From Benincasa hispida (Eukaryota; Streptophyta; Magnoliopsida; Cucurbitales; Cucurbitaceae): a stretch of 64,000 nt of DNA. Positions 33,801 through 44,960 of this stretch are shown in pieces. Positions within the stretch are counted from its first letter, which is position 1. Every line of letters starts with the position of its first letter. Under the pieces are notes generated by a model. That model was not told where the DNA came from. It searched no databases and saw only the letters and a program-made list of their open reading frames with translations. A program made the position numbers and the translations under genes. The DNA is taken from assembly GCF_009727055.1 (NCBI RefSeq), contig NC_052349.1, positions 42,781,364-42,845,363 of the forward strand, in the 5' to 3' direction.

Positions 33801-35100
33801 TCGTTTGCCACGAAATTCGTTTCACACGATTCTTTACACTATATATAATTGGTCATTTTTAAAAGCTTTAAACAGAAATACTAACGAGTTGCTGAAAAGA
33901 AAAAACACATTGATCTATCTTAGGTTTTAAGCAAATACCCATTGTAAAATAAAACAATATCCAATAAGGTTCTAGCAAAACTAACATGAACCCCGTGTGA
34001 CATCTAGTTTCGCAATGACGCTTCAAAGGTTTAGGACAGAAGCCGCCGAAGGGAGGTCAGTTATCCCTCCTTTGAATTGAGAAGTTCTCAACCAGTCATT
34101 AATATCAGAACAACTATTGCTCCTATAACGGCTAGCCATCATTGATTTGGCCAAGAGATCATTAACTTACTTAAAAATCTCCCGTAAGTGTGACCCGCTA
34201 TTTTAAGCCCTAGATGTCCGTGCCAAAAGGCCAATCCAAAAGGAAAAAATCCAATTGGGTCAAATCCTAAAATAACCCTATCCATTTCTGGGGTTCACCT
34301 TGATAATGACCAACTACACAAAACCCATCCGAAAGGGGATACCCAAAGGCAACACGAGGGAGTACAGAATGATCTCACATTGTGAACCAATGACAGAGAC
34401 CATAGACGTGTTGACACACACCCTTCACCCACTTACTATAAACACTCTCTTCGTTCACCTTGATATTGACTCATGCAAACACCATCCGGAGGGGGATGCA
34501 TCCTAGGCACCACGAGGCCAAGCATGAATCTCACGGTGTGAACATATAGGGAGAAACGCGAGTGGAATCATAGACATGTCTGATATGCCTTTTCCTTCTA
34601 CTGAGTATTTTATAACCTAGGGTTTAGCTTACTTAAAAAAAACACAGCTAAGGATTTTAATTAAGTGACTTTTAGGTTTTCCCAAGAGTAACTTTTACTT
34701 TGAATAGTGAAACAACTTTTGATCATCAGCCATTAAACTCTTTAATGGAATCTTTGACCAAATTGTCGCATGCTTGTTGAAAATCTATCTAATTCACCTT
34801 TCCAGGTAGGTTTCCAGGTAGGGGTGTTACATTTCCATCAACTTAAGAACCCCAGCCTAGCAAGAACCCACCTTAGATAAAAGGTTTCTTATAGATAGAT
34901 TTACAACAAATTTAATCTCTTATTTCAACCAATGTAATCCTATTAAACCGATTTTAAAAGATTAAACGAGGTTACTAAACTCTTTAGAACCACAGGAACT
35001 TAGGTCTATCTCAATCCAATTTTAAAACCCTTTTGAAAAACTTGAGTTCACCCTAAGTCCGCATGCAACTCTGAATTATTAATTTTAGGTTTAATTTCCT

Positions 35101-35413
35101 TTATAACACTTATAACGGAAACCAACCACAATGCGAAACTAACACATGCAAGGCATTCATAACGCTTATAAACAACCTAAGTGTCATGCCCAATGCATTG
35201 TCCATTCATTGCTACTTCTTTTATATAACACTTATACAAAATAGCAATGAAACAAGCAAAACATGGTTCCATTCACCTTTAGACTATAATACTTATAATA
35301 AAAGGGTAATGCATGATAATGCTCACTGCATGCAAAATATAACTCTTATATTTCATGATGCATGCACATGCTTTCAACTAATTTCTTCTTGCAATATTAT
35401 AACATTTATAATA
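35101..35413. repeat. Array of TATAA-N3-TTATA hairpins in the E2 leader
   Basis: Perfect inverted repeats lie at 35101-35115 (TTATAA-CAC-TTATAA), 35224-35236 (TATAA-CAC-TTATA), 35285-35297 (loop TAC), 35338-35350 (loop CTC) and 35395-35413 (8-nt arms TATTATAA, loop CAT). After the first, spacing is 50-60 bp. Words like catgatgcatgcacatg lie between. Confidence 0.8.
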
Positions 35414-35639
35414 CATGATGCATGAATAATTGCACAACCTAAGGTGGGTTTTAACTATATGACAAACACATTGGCATATAAGTGCCATATATCACATGTA
35501 TAAATAACCAATGTTGATGAACCGGGTAAAATTGCCTTAAAAACACAGAAGGAAAGCTAACTATTACAAAAACAAGGAGTCTCCGATTCAAACAGGCGAA
35601 CCGGGTCTTGAACCGCTCGGGCAAAGCATCGCTTCTCCA

Positions 35640-36240
35640 GCCATCGTATACTAAGCACCCCGCGATCGTCTACACATAAAACAAACACTTTGCTCTATCA
35701 CTTACTAGCGCTCCTAGAGCTAAACGATCATTTAGAATTTACTATACAGTCGTCTAGAACAATCTAAACGGTCGTTTAGCTGTTACTACACGATCATATA
35801 CCTTTACTAAGCGATGAAGCCGGAAGTACATGATCACTTAGCGAGCTCCGCAAAATGCCTTCCTTCTGCGATCGTCTAAACAACTACGATGTCGCGAAGC
35901 ACTATCGCCTAAGCGATCGCTTAGCTAGCGCCTCCGTATCGCATACGCGCGATCGTGTAGGTAGTAACTAAGCAATGAAGCTTGCTAGCTGCATGATCAT
36001 CTAGCGTGCGCCTTCTACTAAACGACGAGCATTGCATGCTCCCTATACGATCGTCTACCTCTAGTGCCTACGTGATTGGGCAACCAATGCTATGCGATAT
36101 GGTAAACGATTTACCCCATCGCTTAGCATAGCTAAGCGATCGTTTAGAAAATACTACACAATCATCTAGAAAATCTAAACGGTCGCTGATTTGAATCCCA
36201 ACGATTGTTTACTTGACGCTACACGATCCGACCAACTCCT
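35640..36240. repeat. CGATCG array in the E2 leader
   Basis: More than fifteen words, among them a perfect palindrome CTAAGCGATCGCTTAG at 35909-35924, ctaagcgatcgtttag near 36130, ctatacgatcgtctacc near 36055 and gcgcgatcgtgtaggtag near 35950. This is one of the two densest arrays in the window. Confidence 0.85.
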
Positions 36241-36541
36241 GGTCTTCTTCTTCGTTGAGAACCGCATTGACATACGTCGAAGCTTCATCACGAATGACAC
36301 GACAAAGTCAAACTTTTTGAATTACAGACTCGATTGCGAAGTTAATTTCGCCCAAAAACACAGGGGCCTTTACAATTAACACTTTGTAACACCGAAAGCT
36401 TTAACAAAAAAAGAACTTTAAACCCGAAACATTCATCAACGAAACCACAGATGCAGAAAATGATTAACCACAAATGCAGAAACCCACTGCAACTATAAAA
36501 TGCGTTCAATTCAGAGTTGTAATTTGGAATATCAGAGAACC

Positions 36542-36556
36542 TGACTCTGATATCAT
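36542..36556 (-). promoter_or_regulatory. Primer-binding site of E2
   Basis: TGATATCAGAGTCAG on the minus strand, after the LTR end TCTCCACA. It differs from the usual TGGTATCAGAG by one base. Confidence 0.8.
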
Positions 36557-36557
36557 T

Positions 36558-37784
36558 TGTGGAGAATCGGATTCGAGATTTCCATGAGCAGTGGAAAAAA
36601 GATTATTCCAAATCACAATCATGAATGAACAATACATTTACAGTCGACTTCAAACAAGCGGTTATGCAATTAATACATAAATTGCAGCATGAATAACTAC
36701 AAATGCACAAATAGAAAAGTCTACAAACATTTGAAGTTGTGTCTCCATGCTTCTTTGGTAAATACTGTACGATCGTTCCTTTGGGCAAGCGATTGTCTAG
36801 CAAAAGCTATACGATCGTTCGGTAAATACTGTACGATCATTTAGCTCACCATTGCACGGTTGTTTAGCTAGCCCAAGCTATCGTTTAGTAAATCTATATT
36901 TACTTGACGACTCCGTGAGATCTCTTTTTTTCTTCAGCCAAGAGAAATCTCAAAACTTTTATGAAAACTTTTCAACAATTTGTAAATCTTACTAAAATTA
37001 GGAAAACCATTTTCTTTTTATCTCACGGTTACCATGAAAATCCAATAACTACCCACTGAATTGGTTATTAAAGAAAAAGAATTAATTATCTAATAATTAA
37101 TATTATTACAAATATAAATGATAACTAACTTATCATACTATATTTAAAACCTATAGTTTTAAAATTTCATCTCATGAAACATATAAATCATAGTTCTTTT
37201 TCTATTCCATGGTATTTAATGTAAATCTCATTTACCTCAATCCTCTACTAGATGTATCTCATACATCATATCGATTATATCATATATAATCAAAATACCT
37301 CTTGTCAATTTAAACATTTCAAATCAATACCAAGAACTGATCCTCAACTAAATCCATTAATCTACCAAGGGGACCTTATGGACCTGTAGCTTGAAGCTTC
37401 AACGGTACATGAATAACTTACTAAACTCTTTAGTCATGGGATCCACCATCCATTAACTACTAGACACTTCACTAAAGACTGACAGTTGAACTCTCCTTAT
37501 AACAGATATATTATGTGTCCATCTTAACCAATCAGCAGTACGATAACCCTTCATAGGTCCCTCGTAAGTACACCTAGGCCAATAACCGTTATGCCTCTAT
37601 AGTTATATTTGTCTTCTTAAGTACCACTGATCCCTCTAATGAACATAAGTCATAGTCCTACTATGACTAAATCTTCTCTTCCAAAGAGAAGTTGTGGCTA
37701 CTATATTCAAGTCCCAGAATCAGTTCTTAAGGGAGCAACCTCTCTTCTTATCCCTGCTTCAAGAAAATAGTGAATTCCATCTTT
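36558..37784 (-). mobile_element. Truncated 5' LTR of E2
   Basis: It matches 29108-31324 from its PBS-proximal end up to gtgaattccatctt, then stops at about 37784, where plus-strand leader of E3 begins. About 1 kb of LTR is missing, and an internal stretch equal to 29300-29720 is absent too. The gatcgttc and gattgtctag words at 36765-36900 are the remnant array. Confidence 0.8.
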
Positions 37785-37894
37785 ATTTGGAGTCATTAGA
37801 GTTCGAATTAAGCTTGAATTCAAAGAAACAAGCGAAGGGGTCGAGTTGTAGATTCCAGACAATCAGCCTCTGTTCATATCGACGTTGAGCTTCA

Positions 37895-38510
37895 GTAGGT
37901 AAACGATCGTTTAGCTTCATACATTAGACGATATGAAGGAAAAGCTAAACGATCATGTAGCTTTGGGCATTAATCGTTTAGGTGGTACACTAGACGATCG
38001 TCTGCTTCGAGAGCTAAACGATACGTCGTTTTGCTATACGATGGCACAACACGATCATGTGGCTTTAGGTGGAAGCTAAATGATGAGGCGAAGAGCTATG
38101 TGATGGCACCGAGCAATCGTTTACACGATTGTTTACCTTTGTTCGGGAGTTAAGCGATACGGCGAAGAGCTATGCGATGGTGCTGAGCGATCGCTTACAC
38201 GATCGTTTACCTATGAGCAGCAGCTGAGCGATGCATTGATTGTTGTGCGATAGCACTAGGCGATCATTTACCTCGGGCGCACGCTAAACGATCAAGACGC
38301 GGTGCTAAACGATGGAGCTATGCGATAGTGTTTGACACTAGGCGATCGTGTAGCATCCTCCGGCACTAAACGATGACACTCTACGATAGAAGGCAAACAC
38401 TATACGATCGTGTAGCTTTGTTAAACGATAGGCATTGGTTACTAAATGATAAAGCAAGCGCTAAACGATCAAGCCCAATGCATGACGATGGTCGTTAGTG
38501 CTAAACGAAC
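37895..38510. repeat. CGATCG array in the E3 leader
   Basis: Twenty or more words such as TAAACGATCGTTTA (perfect, 37900-37913), ctagacgatcgtctgc, gagcgatcgcttacacgatc, actaggcgatcgtgtag and actatacgatcgtgtag. Non-palindromic partners (gctaaacgatgacac, gctatgcgatggtgc) are mixed in. Confidence 0.85.
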
Positions 38511-38873
38511 TAACTTAGCGAGATTTTGAGCGAGAGAAAGAGAAATCGGTTCGACCAGTTCTCTTAAGGTTTGGTCTGGTTCATCTTCAAATGGTTTGTG
38601 GTTGGTCCGGTTCAGTCTCTGTTGGTTCGGTTCAGACGATTCAGTTCCGGTTCAAGCAATTTTGGAGCATTTTGAGCGGTGTTGAAGCTGTTTTTGTAAT
38701 AGTTAGGCTTTTGCTTGCTTGTTTTTGCCAAAACTAAAACCATATCATTACGTTTTTAATTATTTATGCATTGGATGTATGTTATAATTAAATAAATTTT
38801 GTATGTGCATATAGTTTGCTATTTAGATTTAAAATCCCACCATAGGAAGCATGCAACATGCATTGAAAGTATC

Positions 38874-39004
38874 TTATAATTTGTTATAATATATAGTATG
38901 CATGTTAGGGTTTCTTGTATTTAATATAAGTGTTATATTAGATATTGAATTCCTGGATGTTGTGGATGTTTAGCATGTCTAAAGTTTTATAAGCTATTAT
39001 AAAA
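38874..39004. repeat. Hairpin array in the E3 leader
   Basis: Perfect inverted repeats: TTATAA-TTTG-TTATAA at 38874-38889, TAATATAA-GTG-TTATATTA at 38922-38940, and TTTTATAA-GCTA-TTATAAAA at 38985-39004. The arms differ from one hairpin to the next, yet each is self-complementary. Confidence 0.8.
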
Positions 39005-39519
39005 TTAGGTTAGACATTTAAAATCCATAACAAAGAACAGCTACATACTCACGTAGGTTAACCACTTGTTTTAATTAGTTAAAATATGTTGTTAAACTTG
39101 TAAAACTAGGGTTACAAACTCAACTGGTATATAATCTTGTCGAAGGTTGGGGGTATTTAAGTTGACGGTCTACGGAACACCTCCACCCTGGGGATTATGG
39201 CCGAATAATTGAGCATTGGTAACCAGTTTTATAAGTATCTGTGAGCAATGTGAGGTAATAAAAGGGTTTATCACATAGACATCGTAGGTTTAAGTCCATT
39301 TATAAGAGTTATACATGGATAAACCACATAGATTTAGGGTTATTTTTATTAGCCGAAAAATAACCTAAGTATATAGTTACCCAAACGTTAGAACACTTCA
39401 TTGGTATTGAATAATTCTATATGATAGAGTTATTGGAAAACTTCAGCGGAAGATTAATAACATACACAATATGTTATTCTTAGCTCTCGCGTGCCTAAGA
39501 GTTCACAGTTTGGATTTAA

Positions 39520-39719
39520 GTGGTACTTCGTGTCACCCTAGAAATGACCTCCCTTCGGAAAGTATTTTTTAGCTTAAATTTAGATTCGTGTGAATAAGGG
39601 GAAGTTGTTCGATCAGAGATCAAGTGCATGATTTCAACTGCCATGTCTCCATATAGTTCACACTGTGAGATTCATATGACGCTTCGTGTCATCCTGGAAG
39701 TGACCTCCCTTCGAAAAGT
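39520..39719. repeat. Duplicated box of about 42 bp in the E3 leader
   Basis: Copies at about 39520-39562 and 39679-39719 share cttcgtgtca-cct-gaa, then gtgacctcccttcg/atgacctcccttcgg, and aaaag. Spacing is about 158 bp. In E2 and E4 comparable paired boxes lie near 34336/34490 and 45366/45517, at about 150-bp spacing. Confidence 0.65.
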
Positions 39720-40223
39720 TTTTTATATGAGTCAATACCAAGATGAACGGAGGAAGTAGTTCATAGTAAGTGGGTGAAGAAAATTTGTCAACATATCCTA
39801 CAGTCTCCTCCATTAGTCTGAACCATGAGATTCCTATATTGCGCCTGTTAGTTAGCTTTAGGCGGCCCTTTGCTAGTCATTTAATGACGGCTATCCCCTC
39901 GGATGGTTGTAACATAGGATTCAGAAAAATCCAGGCTTCAATAAAATGAATAGTGTTTTATAGTTCAGTCTTGGGTATTGTTTTCTACTTTCAGAGCGAT
40001 ACTCATCTGTTTTATAAGATCGAAAAATGGTGGGTCTACACTTACAAAATTATTAAGTGTTAATAATGTCTGACCAAAAGCGGTACCTAAATGACTATCG
40101 AAATATGAGTTATTCTGGAGGTGGTATTTAGTCAAGAATGTTTTGATGTAGTATCGTTATAAAAGAATAATCTTGGGTACGTTATTAAAATTGCTAAAAT
40201 TTGATTGGATCTTTAATTTCAGA

Positions 40224-41103
40224 ATGACAAGTTCATTAATACAAGTGTTGGCATCAGATAAATTCATTGGGGATAATTATGTGAATTAGAAATCAAATTT
40301 GAATATGATACTTGTGATAGATAATTTGTGGTTTGTCTTAACTAAGGATTGTCCTTCCATTCCTAGCTTTAAACAAAAACCAAAATGTTCGAGATGTACA
40401 TGACAGATGGGTCAAGGCTAATGATATAGCCTGTGCTTATATCCTCGCCAGCTTATCTGATGCGTTGACAAAAGAAGCATGACGATATGAGTACTGCCAA
40501 AGAGATTATGGAATCTCTGTGAGGGATGCCATTAAGAACGTTTACAACGATCGCATTAAGGTGGGGACCTATGTTTGTGAACATGTCCTGGACATGATGG
40601 TCCACTTTAAATATGACAAAAGTAAATGGTGTTGTCATTAACGAGAGAAGTCAAGTTGGTTTTATTCTAGAATCTCTTCTAAATATTTTTCTGTAATTTT
40701 GAATGCATTTATGAATAAAATTTGACTACTCTGCTAAATGAGCTACAAGCTTACCAGATAATGTTGAGAACAAAAGGGTCTGGTGCCAGAAGTAAATGTT
40801 ACTACTACCGAGAAGTGAGGAATGTCCTCTAAGCCTGAAGTTGCTTCCTCTTCAAAGAGTAAGAGTATTCTTGAGAAGAAAGGGAAAGGGAAAGAGAAGA
40901 AGAAGCCTACTGGATTGAAAGGCAAGGATAACGCTGCAAAGGGAAATGTTTCCATTGCAACGATGAAGGGCACTGAAGGAGACACTGCCTTTAATATCTT
41001 GTCGAGAAGAGAGCAAAGAAAAGGTAACCAGGTTAACTTGACCCTGGGACCATTTGCTCAGCTCATCCAATGGGAGAAGTTGCTACTTGGTTTTAACTGT
41101 TAA
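40224..41103 (+). pseudogene. E3 Copia gag
   Basis: The ATG at 40224 opens MTSSLIQVLASDKFIGDNYV, the usual start of this Copia gag. A TAG then replaces the usual Trp, and KSNLNMILVIDNLWFVLTKD and RWVKANDIACAYILASLSDA follow with shifts. The open frame 40822-41103 carries a Ser/Lys-rich stretch (ASSSKSKSILEKKGKGKEKK). The CCHC knuckle and all of pol are missing downstream, so the element was internally deleted. Confidence 0.8.
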
Positions 41104-41663
41104 ATCTTGTAAAGAACAAATTGTATATATTTTTGGGATAAATGAAATGTTCATTTTCAAAAATTATGTTTATTCTAGAAGCCTCCATTGAGAATTAAAT
41201 TGTTAAATGTCATTTGTAGATATTCAGATATCTAAATGGCTAGATCAAAGTATAGAAAGTTGAAAGATTTCTAGATCTGACTGTTAACAAAGAGTTGTTG
41301 AGACAGGTCAGATGCATCTTGCTCAAGGAGTTGAGAGTACCTTAATATAGTGGGAGGAAAGTGTGCTTCCTGGCCATTATTGAGATTAAGATGCATTCCC
41401 CTTATAGTTTTATCTAAAGCCCATTGTATACTAAAATGTTTACAATAATTCTCTCAGCTAAAGTGTTTGTGAATTACCTAGTAGGACTAGGAATACCAAA
41501 TAACCTAGGACAAATGGGAGAAATATCGGGTATAGAGATACCGAATGGTAAAAGATGGGTATGAGATGCCCTAGTTTATTGTATTTCTCTATAAAACTCA
41601 GAAACTCAGTCTTATATATCAGATGTATAAGTTACCATTGGAGTTTTAGTCCAAGTGGGAGTT
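41104..41663 (+). other. E3 untranslated 3' region with polypurine tract
   Basis: No coding frame; this replaces the missing pol. The last 100 bp match the family A 3' untranslated end (gatgccctagtttattgta), and a polypurine tract CCAAGTGGGAGTTTG ends just before the LTR at 41664. Confidence 0.65.
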
Positions 41664-42442
41664 TGTTGGGTTTTATGTCCTAAAACTCGTGGTATGTAAA
41701 CAATGGAACTTATTCTGATAATTAAATAAAGGTGAATAGATCTATTGCTTAAATAGAAATCCAATAAACCTAAAAGTCCTTTGATTATTGGATGAGTACT
41801 TGAACTTTATGTGGAGACATAAGGGTGGATTAGGTTCGAGTAAATAGTCAAAATGATCTATAGTACGTGAATAAGGTTGGGTCTTTTATTTTGGTAACAC
41901 TATTGGATACGACCTACCCTGTAGTTGTTACAAGGAGTTGTAAAGTGTTACAAATGAAGTGATCCTAATTCGTTCATGTTGGACATGAGGAGTGTGGGTG
42001 TCCTTGTGCAAAAGAGTTTGTACAAGATCAGACCACGAAATGAGTCACTCTTACTTTATAACGACGTTTACTGTTTAAGATTGACTATTTCAAAGCAATG
42101 ACCTAGGTAACTTGACCTTAATCGTGAGCTAACTATGAACTCTTATTTATCTGCGATTGCCCTTAGATTTTCATAGGTGAGAGTTAGCTCAATAGCGCCG
42201 GCACAATATTACTGCCATTTCAGGGGTAAGACTGGATAGATAGCTGGGGACATAAGGTGCAAGAGAAAATTCACTCCTACCCGCTAAAGGAATAGTAGAG
42301 AGGTTGTTCCCTTAAGTGCTGATTCTGAGGCTTGAACAAGGGATCCCACCCTCACATTTGGTATGAGAGAGACTCGGTTTTGTGATTGGATCATAAAACA
42401 ATTGTTCATTAGGGGATCGGTGGGGACTTAAGGAACGTAAAA
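41664..42442 (+). mobile_element. E3 3' LTR, left part
   Basis: It starts TGTTGGGTTTTATGTCC after the polypurine tract and follows the family A LTR as far as gggatcggtggggacttaag, then stops where the minus-strand pol of E4 begins. A short fragment of the same LTR type and orientation reappears at 46114-46163. Confidence 0.8.
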
Positions 42443-43440
42443 ATCTTTCATTGCCTTCTTGTAAGACAATCGATCCTTAACCTCGCCATCAACTATTATA
42501 GCCAAGATTTCAGTTAAGCCCATATAGCGAATAAGTGGGTTCGCAACCCTCTCACTACGTCGAGGTTACCTTAACACTTGAGGTGGATTTGACCTACTAG
42601 ATGGACTTATGTCAACAACTCTTGTTGAGATAGTAGGCTGTTCAACAACTCTTGTTGAAGATTCAGTAGTTTATTTGGAAAGATCATTCAACACAATTTT
42701 GCTTCTAGGTCTATGCTCCCTTATATGATCCTCTTCAAGAAAAGTAGCATTTGTCAATACAAACACTTTGTTCTCTTTGGGATCATAAAAATAATCCCCT
42801 CGTGTTCCTTTGGGGTAGCCTAAAAGTAGGCATAACCTCAAACGTGGTTCCAGTTTCTTAGGATTAGCCTCAAGCACATATGCTGGACAACCCCAGATGC
42901 GGAAATGATGTAAACTAGCTTTACGACCATTCCACAACTCAAAAAGTGTTCTATGAACACTCTTGGAGGGAACGTAGTTCAAGATATAGGTTGTAGTCTT
43001 TACTGCAAAACCCCAAAACGAGTCAGGTAAGGAAGCGTAACTCATCATCGATCGAACCATGTCCAACAAGGTTCGATTTCTTCTTTCGATACACCATTTT
43101 GCTAAGGTGTACTAGGTGTTGAAAGTTAAGAAACTATTCCATGTTCTATCATATAGTTCTAGAATTCAAAATCCAAAAACTCTCCACCTCGATCAGATCG
43201 AAGCGTTTTAATCGTTTTACTTAATGCGTTTTCAACTTCAGTCTTAAACTCTTTAAACTTTTCAAATGACTCAAACTTATGTTGCATTAAATAAATGTAC
43301 CCATACCTTGAATAATCATCAATAAAAATGATGAAGTATTTATAGCCTCCCCTGTTTCGCACATTCATCAGACCACAAAGGTCTGAATGCACTAACTTAG
43401 AGGCTCTTTGGCCTTATAACCTTTTCCAGTAAAAGGCCTT
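42443..43440 (-). pseudogene. E4 Copia integrase core and linker
   Basis: The open frame 42671-43069 holds MLDMVRSMMSYASLPDSFWG, then FRIWGCPAYVLEANPKKLE, LGYPKGTRGDYFYDPKENKV and ATFLEEDHIREHRPRSKIVL. The frame 43159-43392 holds MHSDLCGLMNVRNRGGYKYF, IDDYSRYGYIYLMQHKFES and TLRSDRGGEFLDFEF. The first two DDE aspartates (HSD and RSDRGGEF) are present. Stops and shifts lie between. The low end stops at DGEVKDRLSYKKAMKD, just before RT, so RT and RNase H are absent. Confidence 0.82.
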
Positions 43441-44100
43441 TTAGTCATTTTGCCTTCAAGGCATGACTCGCACATATGTAAAAAAATTTCTTCTAACTTG
43501 CTTACAAGTCCATTCTTCACCAACCTCTTAATCTTATTGAGATTAATGTGCCCTAAACATAGGTGACAAAGTTGGGCATTTTCTTTAGGAGAAATTTTAA
43601 GTCATTTATGTTGAGTTACGACGGTTTTAAACATCTCTATGTTATGGAGGGAATTTGCTACTAATGGCCTTAGCACGTACAAATTATTTTCCAGTTCAAC
43701 CGAACATATATCAACACTATTTTTCAAAATAAACACTTTATTAACTGAAAAATCAAGTCTATAATTACAGTCAAACAACGACTTTATAGAAATAAAGTTC
43801 CTCTTTAACTCGGGAACTACATAATCCTCATTCAAAATGATAAACCTATTTTATAAAGTCAACCGGAGAACTCCTACTACCACAGCTGAGACAACGTGCC
43901 CGATTCCTACTCGCATCGTCATCTCACTAGCACTAAGCTGTTGTCTATAACTAATTCCCTGAAATGAAGAACAAACATGGTTAGTGGCTCTAAAGTCAAT
44001 AATCTAGGCAGAATCATCATTCTCCACTAAACAAGTTTCTAAAATCAGTAAATCGTATTTACCTTGTTTGGCCTTCTTCTTCTTAGCCAAATAACATGGG
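43441..44100 (-). pseudogene. E4 Copia pre-integrase finger and protease
   Basis: The frame 43602-43835 holds MNEDYVVPELKRNFISIKSL and ELENNLYVLRPLVANSLHN, the stretch between protease and the zinc finger. LRFI-type finger residues (H...NLNKIKRLVKNGL) follow near 43500-43560. The protease motif reads IIDFRATNHV: DSG has become DFR and the preceding Trp is a stop, so it is dead. Confidence 0.8.
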
Positions 44101-44960
44101 TAGTTCCGCTTTCAGTGCCCATCCGAGTTGCTATGGAAACATTTTTCTTTGTCAACCCTCACTGGTTGCCTATCCCATGGAGTAGCAGGTTGTAGGTTAG
44201 TAGGCGTCTTCCCCTTATGACTATTCTTCTTCTTCCACTTGCTAGTGCCGGAAGAAGAAGGTGCAAACTTAGTTCTTAAGGTCAAACCTTTATGGAACTT
44301 TTTGGATGATGAAGTGATATTTGCCTCACTAACCTTCTTTTCCTTGCTTTTCAGCATAGATTGGAAAGTCTGCAATTCAACGAGTAGAGTTGTAAGGTTG
44401 TAATCAATCCTATTCAGAACACCGTTGCTTACAAAGTGAAGAAAGCTTTCTGATAATGACTCCAGAATTAGCTAACCTGGCTGGCCTCATCCATGCTCGA
44501 CTCGCTCATTTGCGCCACATTAAAGTAGACCATCATATTGAGAACATGTTCTCGAACATATGTTCCCTCATTCATGCATGAGTTGAAGATGTACTTAAGA
44601 GCATCGTGCCTGAGCTACGCAGACAGTTATCTGAACATTCCCCTCGGAGATTCCATGATCTCGCATGCAGTGATCATGGGCTCATACTTCTTGGCCACAA
44701 TATCATTAAGGCTGGCCAAGATATATGCTCAGGTCTTTTCGTTTGCTCGTGTGCAGCGCTCGTACGTGTCTTGAACGTTTCGAGCAGCGTTAAGAGGTGG
44801 AATAGGAGGACACTCCTCCACAAGGATGAACCTTAAGTCATCAATGATCAAAATCATATTAATTGTGTTTTTCCAAGTATCGTAATTTTCACCAGTCAAT
44901 TTATGGCGGCAAGTGTTGATAGAATTGCGGTAGCCATAATAAAACTGCTGAAAAATTGAA
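44101..44960 (-). pseudogene. E4 Copia gag
   Basis: Minus-strand reading: an INMILIIDDLRFILVEECPP stretch (about 44860), then ERWTKANEKTWAYILASLND, EHVLNMMVYFNVAQMSESSM, and the frame 44112-44375 with LQTFQSMLKSKEKKVSEANI and the RNA-binding end KCFHSNSDGH (family form CFHCNSDGHWKRNC). The second Cys of the knuckle is Ser here. Shifts separate the pieces. It corresponds to the E3 gag at 40224-41103. Confidence 0.8.

Larger units (their letters stand above)
33801..36541 (-). other. Non-coding leader of E2 (PBS to the missing gag)
   Basis: About 2.7 kb with no usable frame. On the minus strand from the PBS it holds a CGATCG array (36240-35640), hairpins TATAA-N3-TTATA (35413-35101), the conserved box near 34890-34790, and two copies of a box around 34490 and 34336 that relate to those in E3 and E4. 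Its length and order match the leaders of A2, E3 and E4, so it belongs to the family. Confidence 0.7.
37785..40223 (+). other. Leader of family A element E3, 5' truncated
   Basis: The element lacks its 5' LTR and PBS. It begins directly with leader sequence, then the CGATCG array (37895-38510), a ggttcgaccagttc, tggtccggttcag stretch, hairpins (38874-39004), and a duplicated box (39520-39562 and 39679-39719), and leads into gag at 40224. No coding frame is seen. Confidence 0.7.

Noticed and set aside
35640..38510. CRISPR-like array (short repeats separated by 20-40 bp)
   Set aside because: Repeats are degenerate, palindromic and unevenly spaced, lie in plant LTR elements, and have no cas genes.
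31300..42500. Integrated plant virus (pararetrovirus) genes
   Set aside because: All RT, protease and integrase readings are Copia or Gypsy type, with LTRs and integrase; no movement or coat protein is seen.
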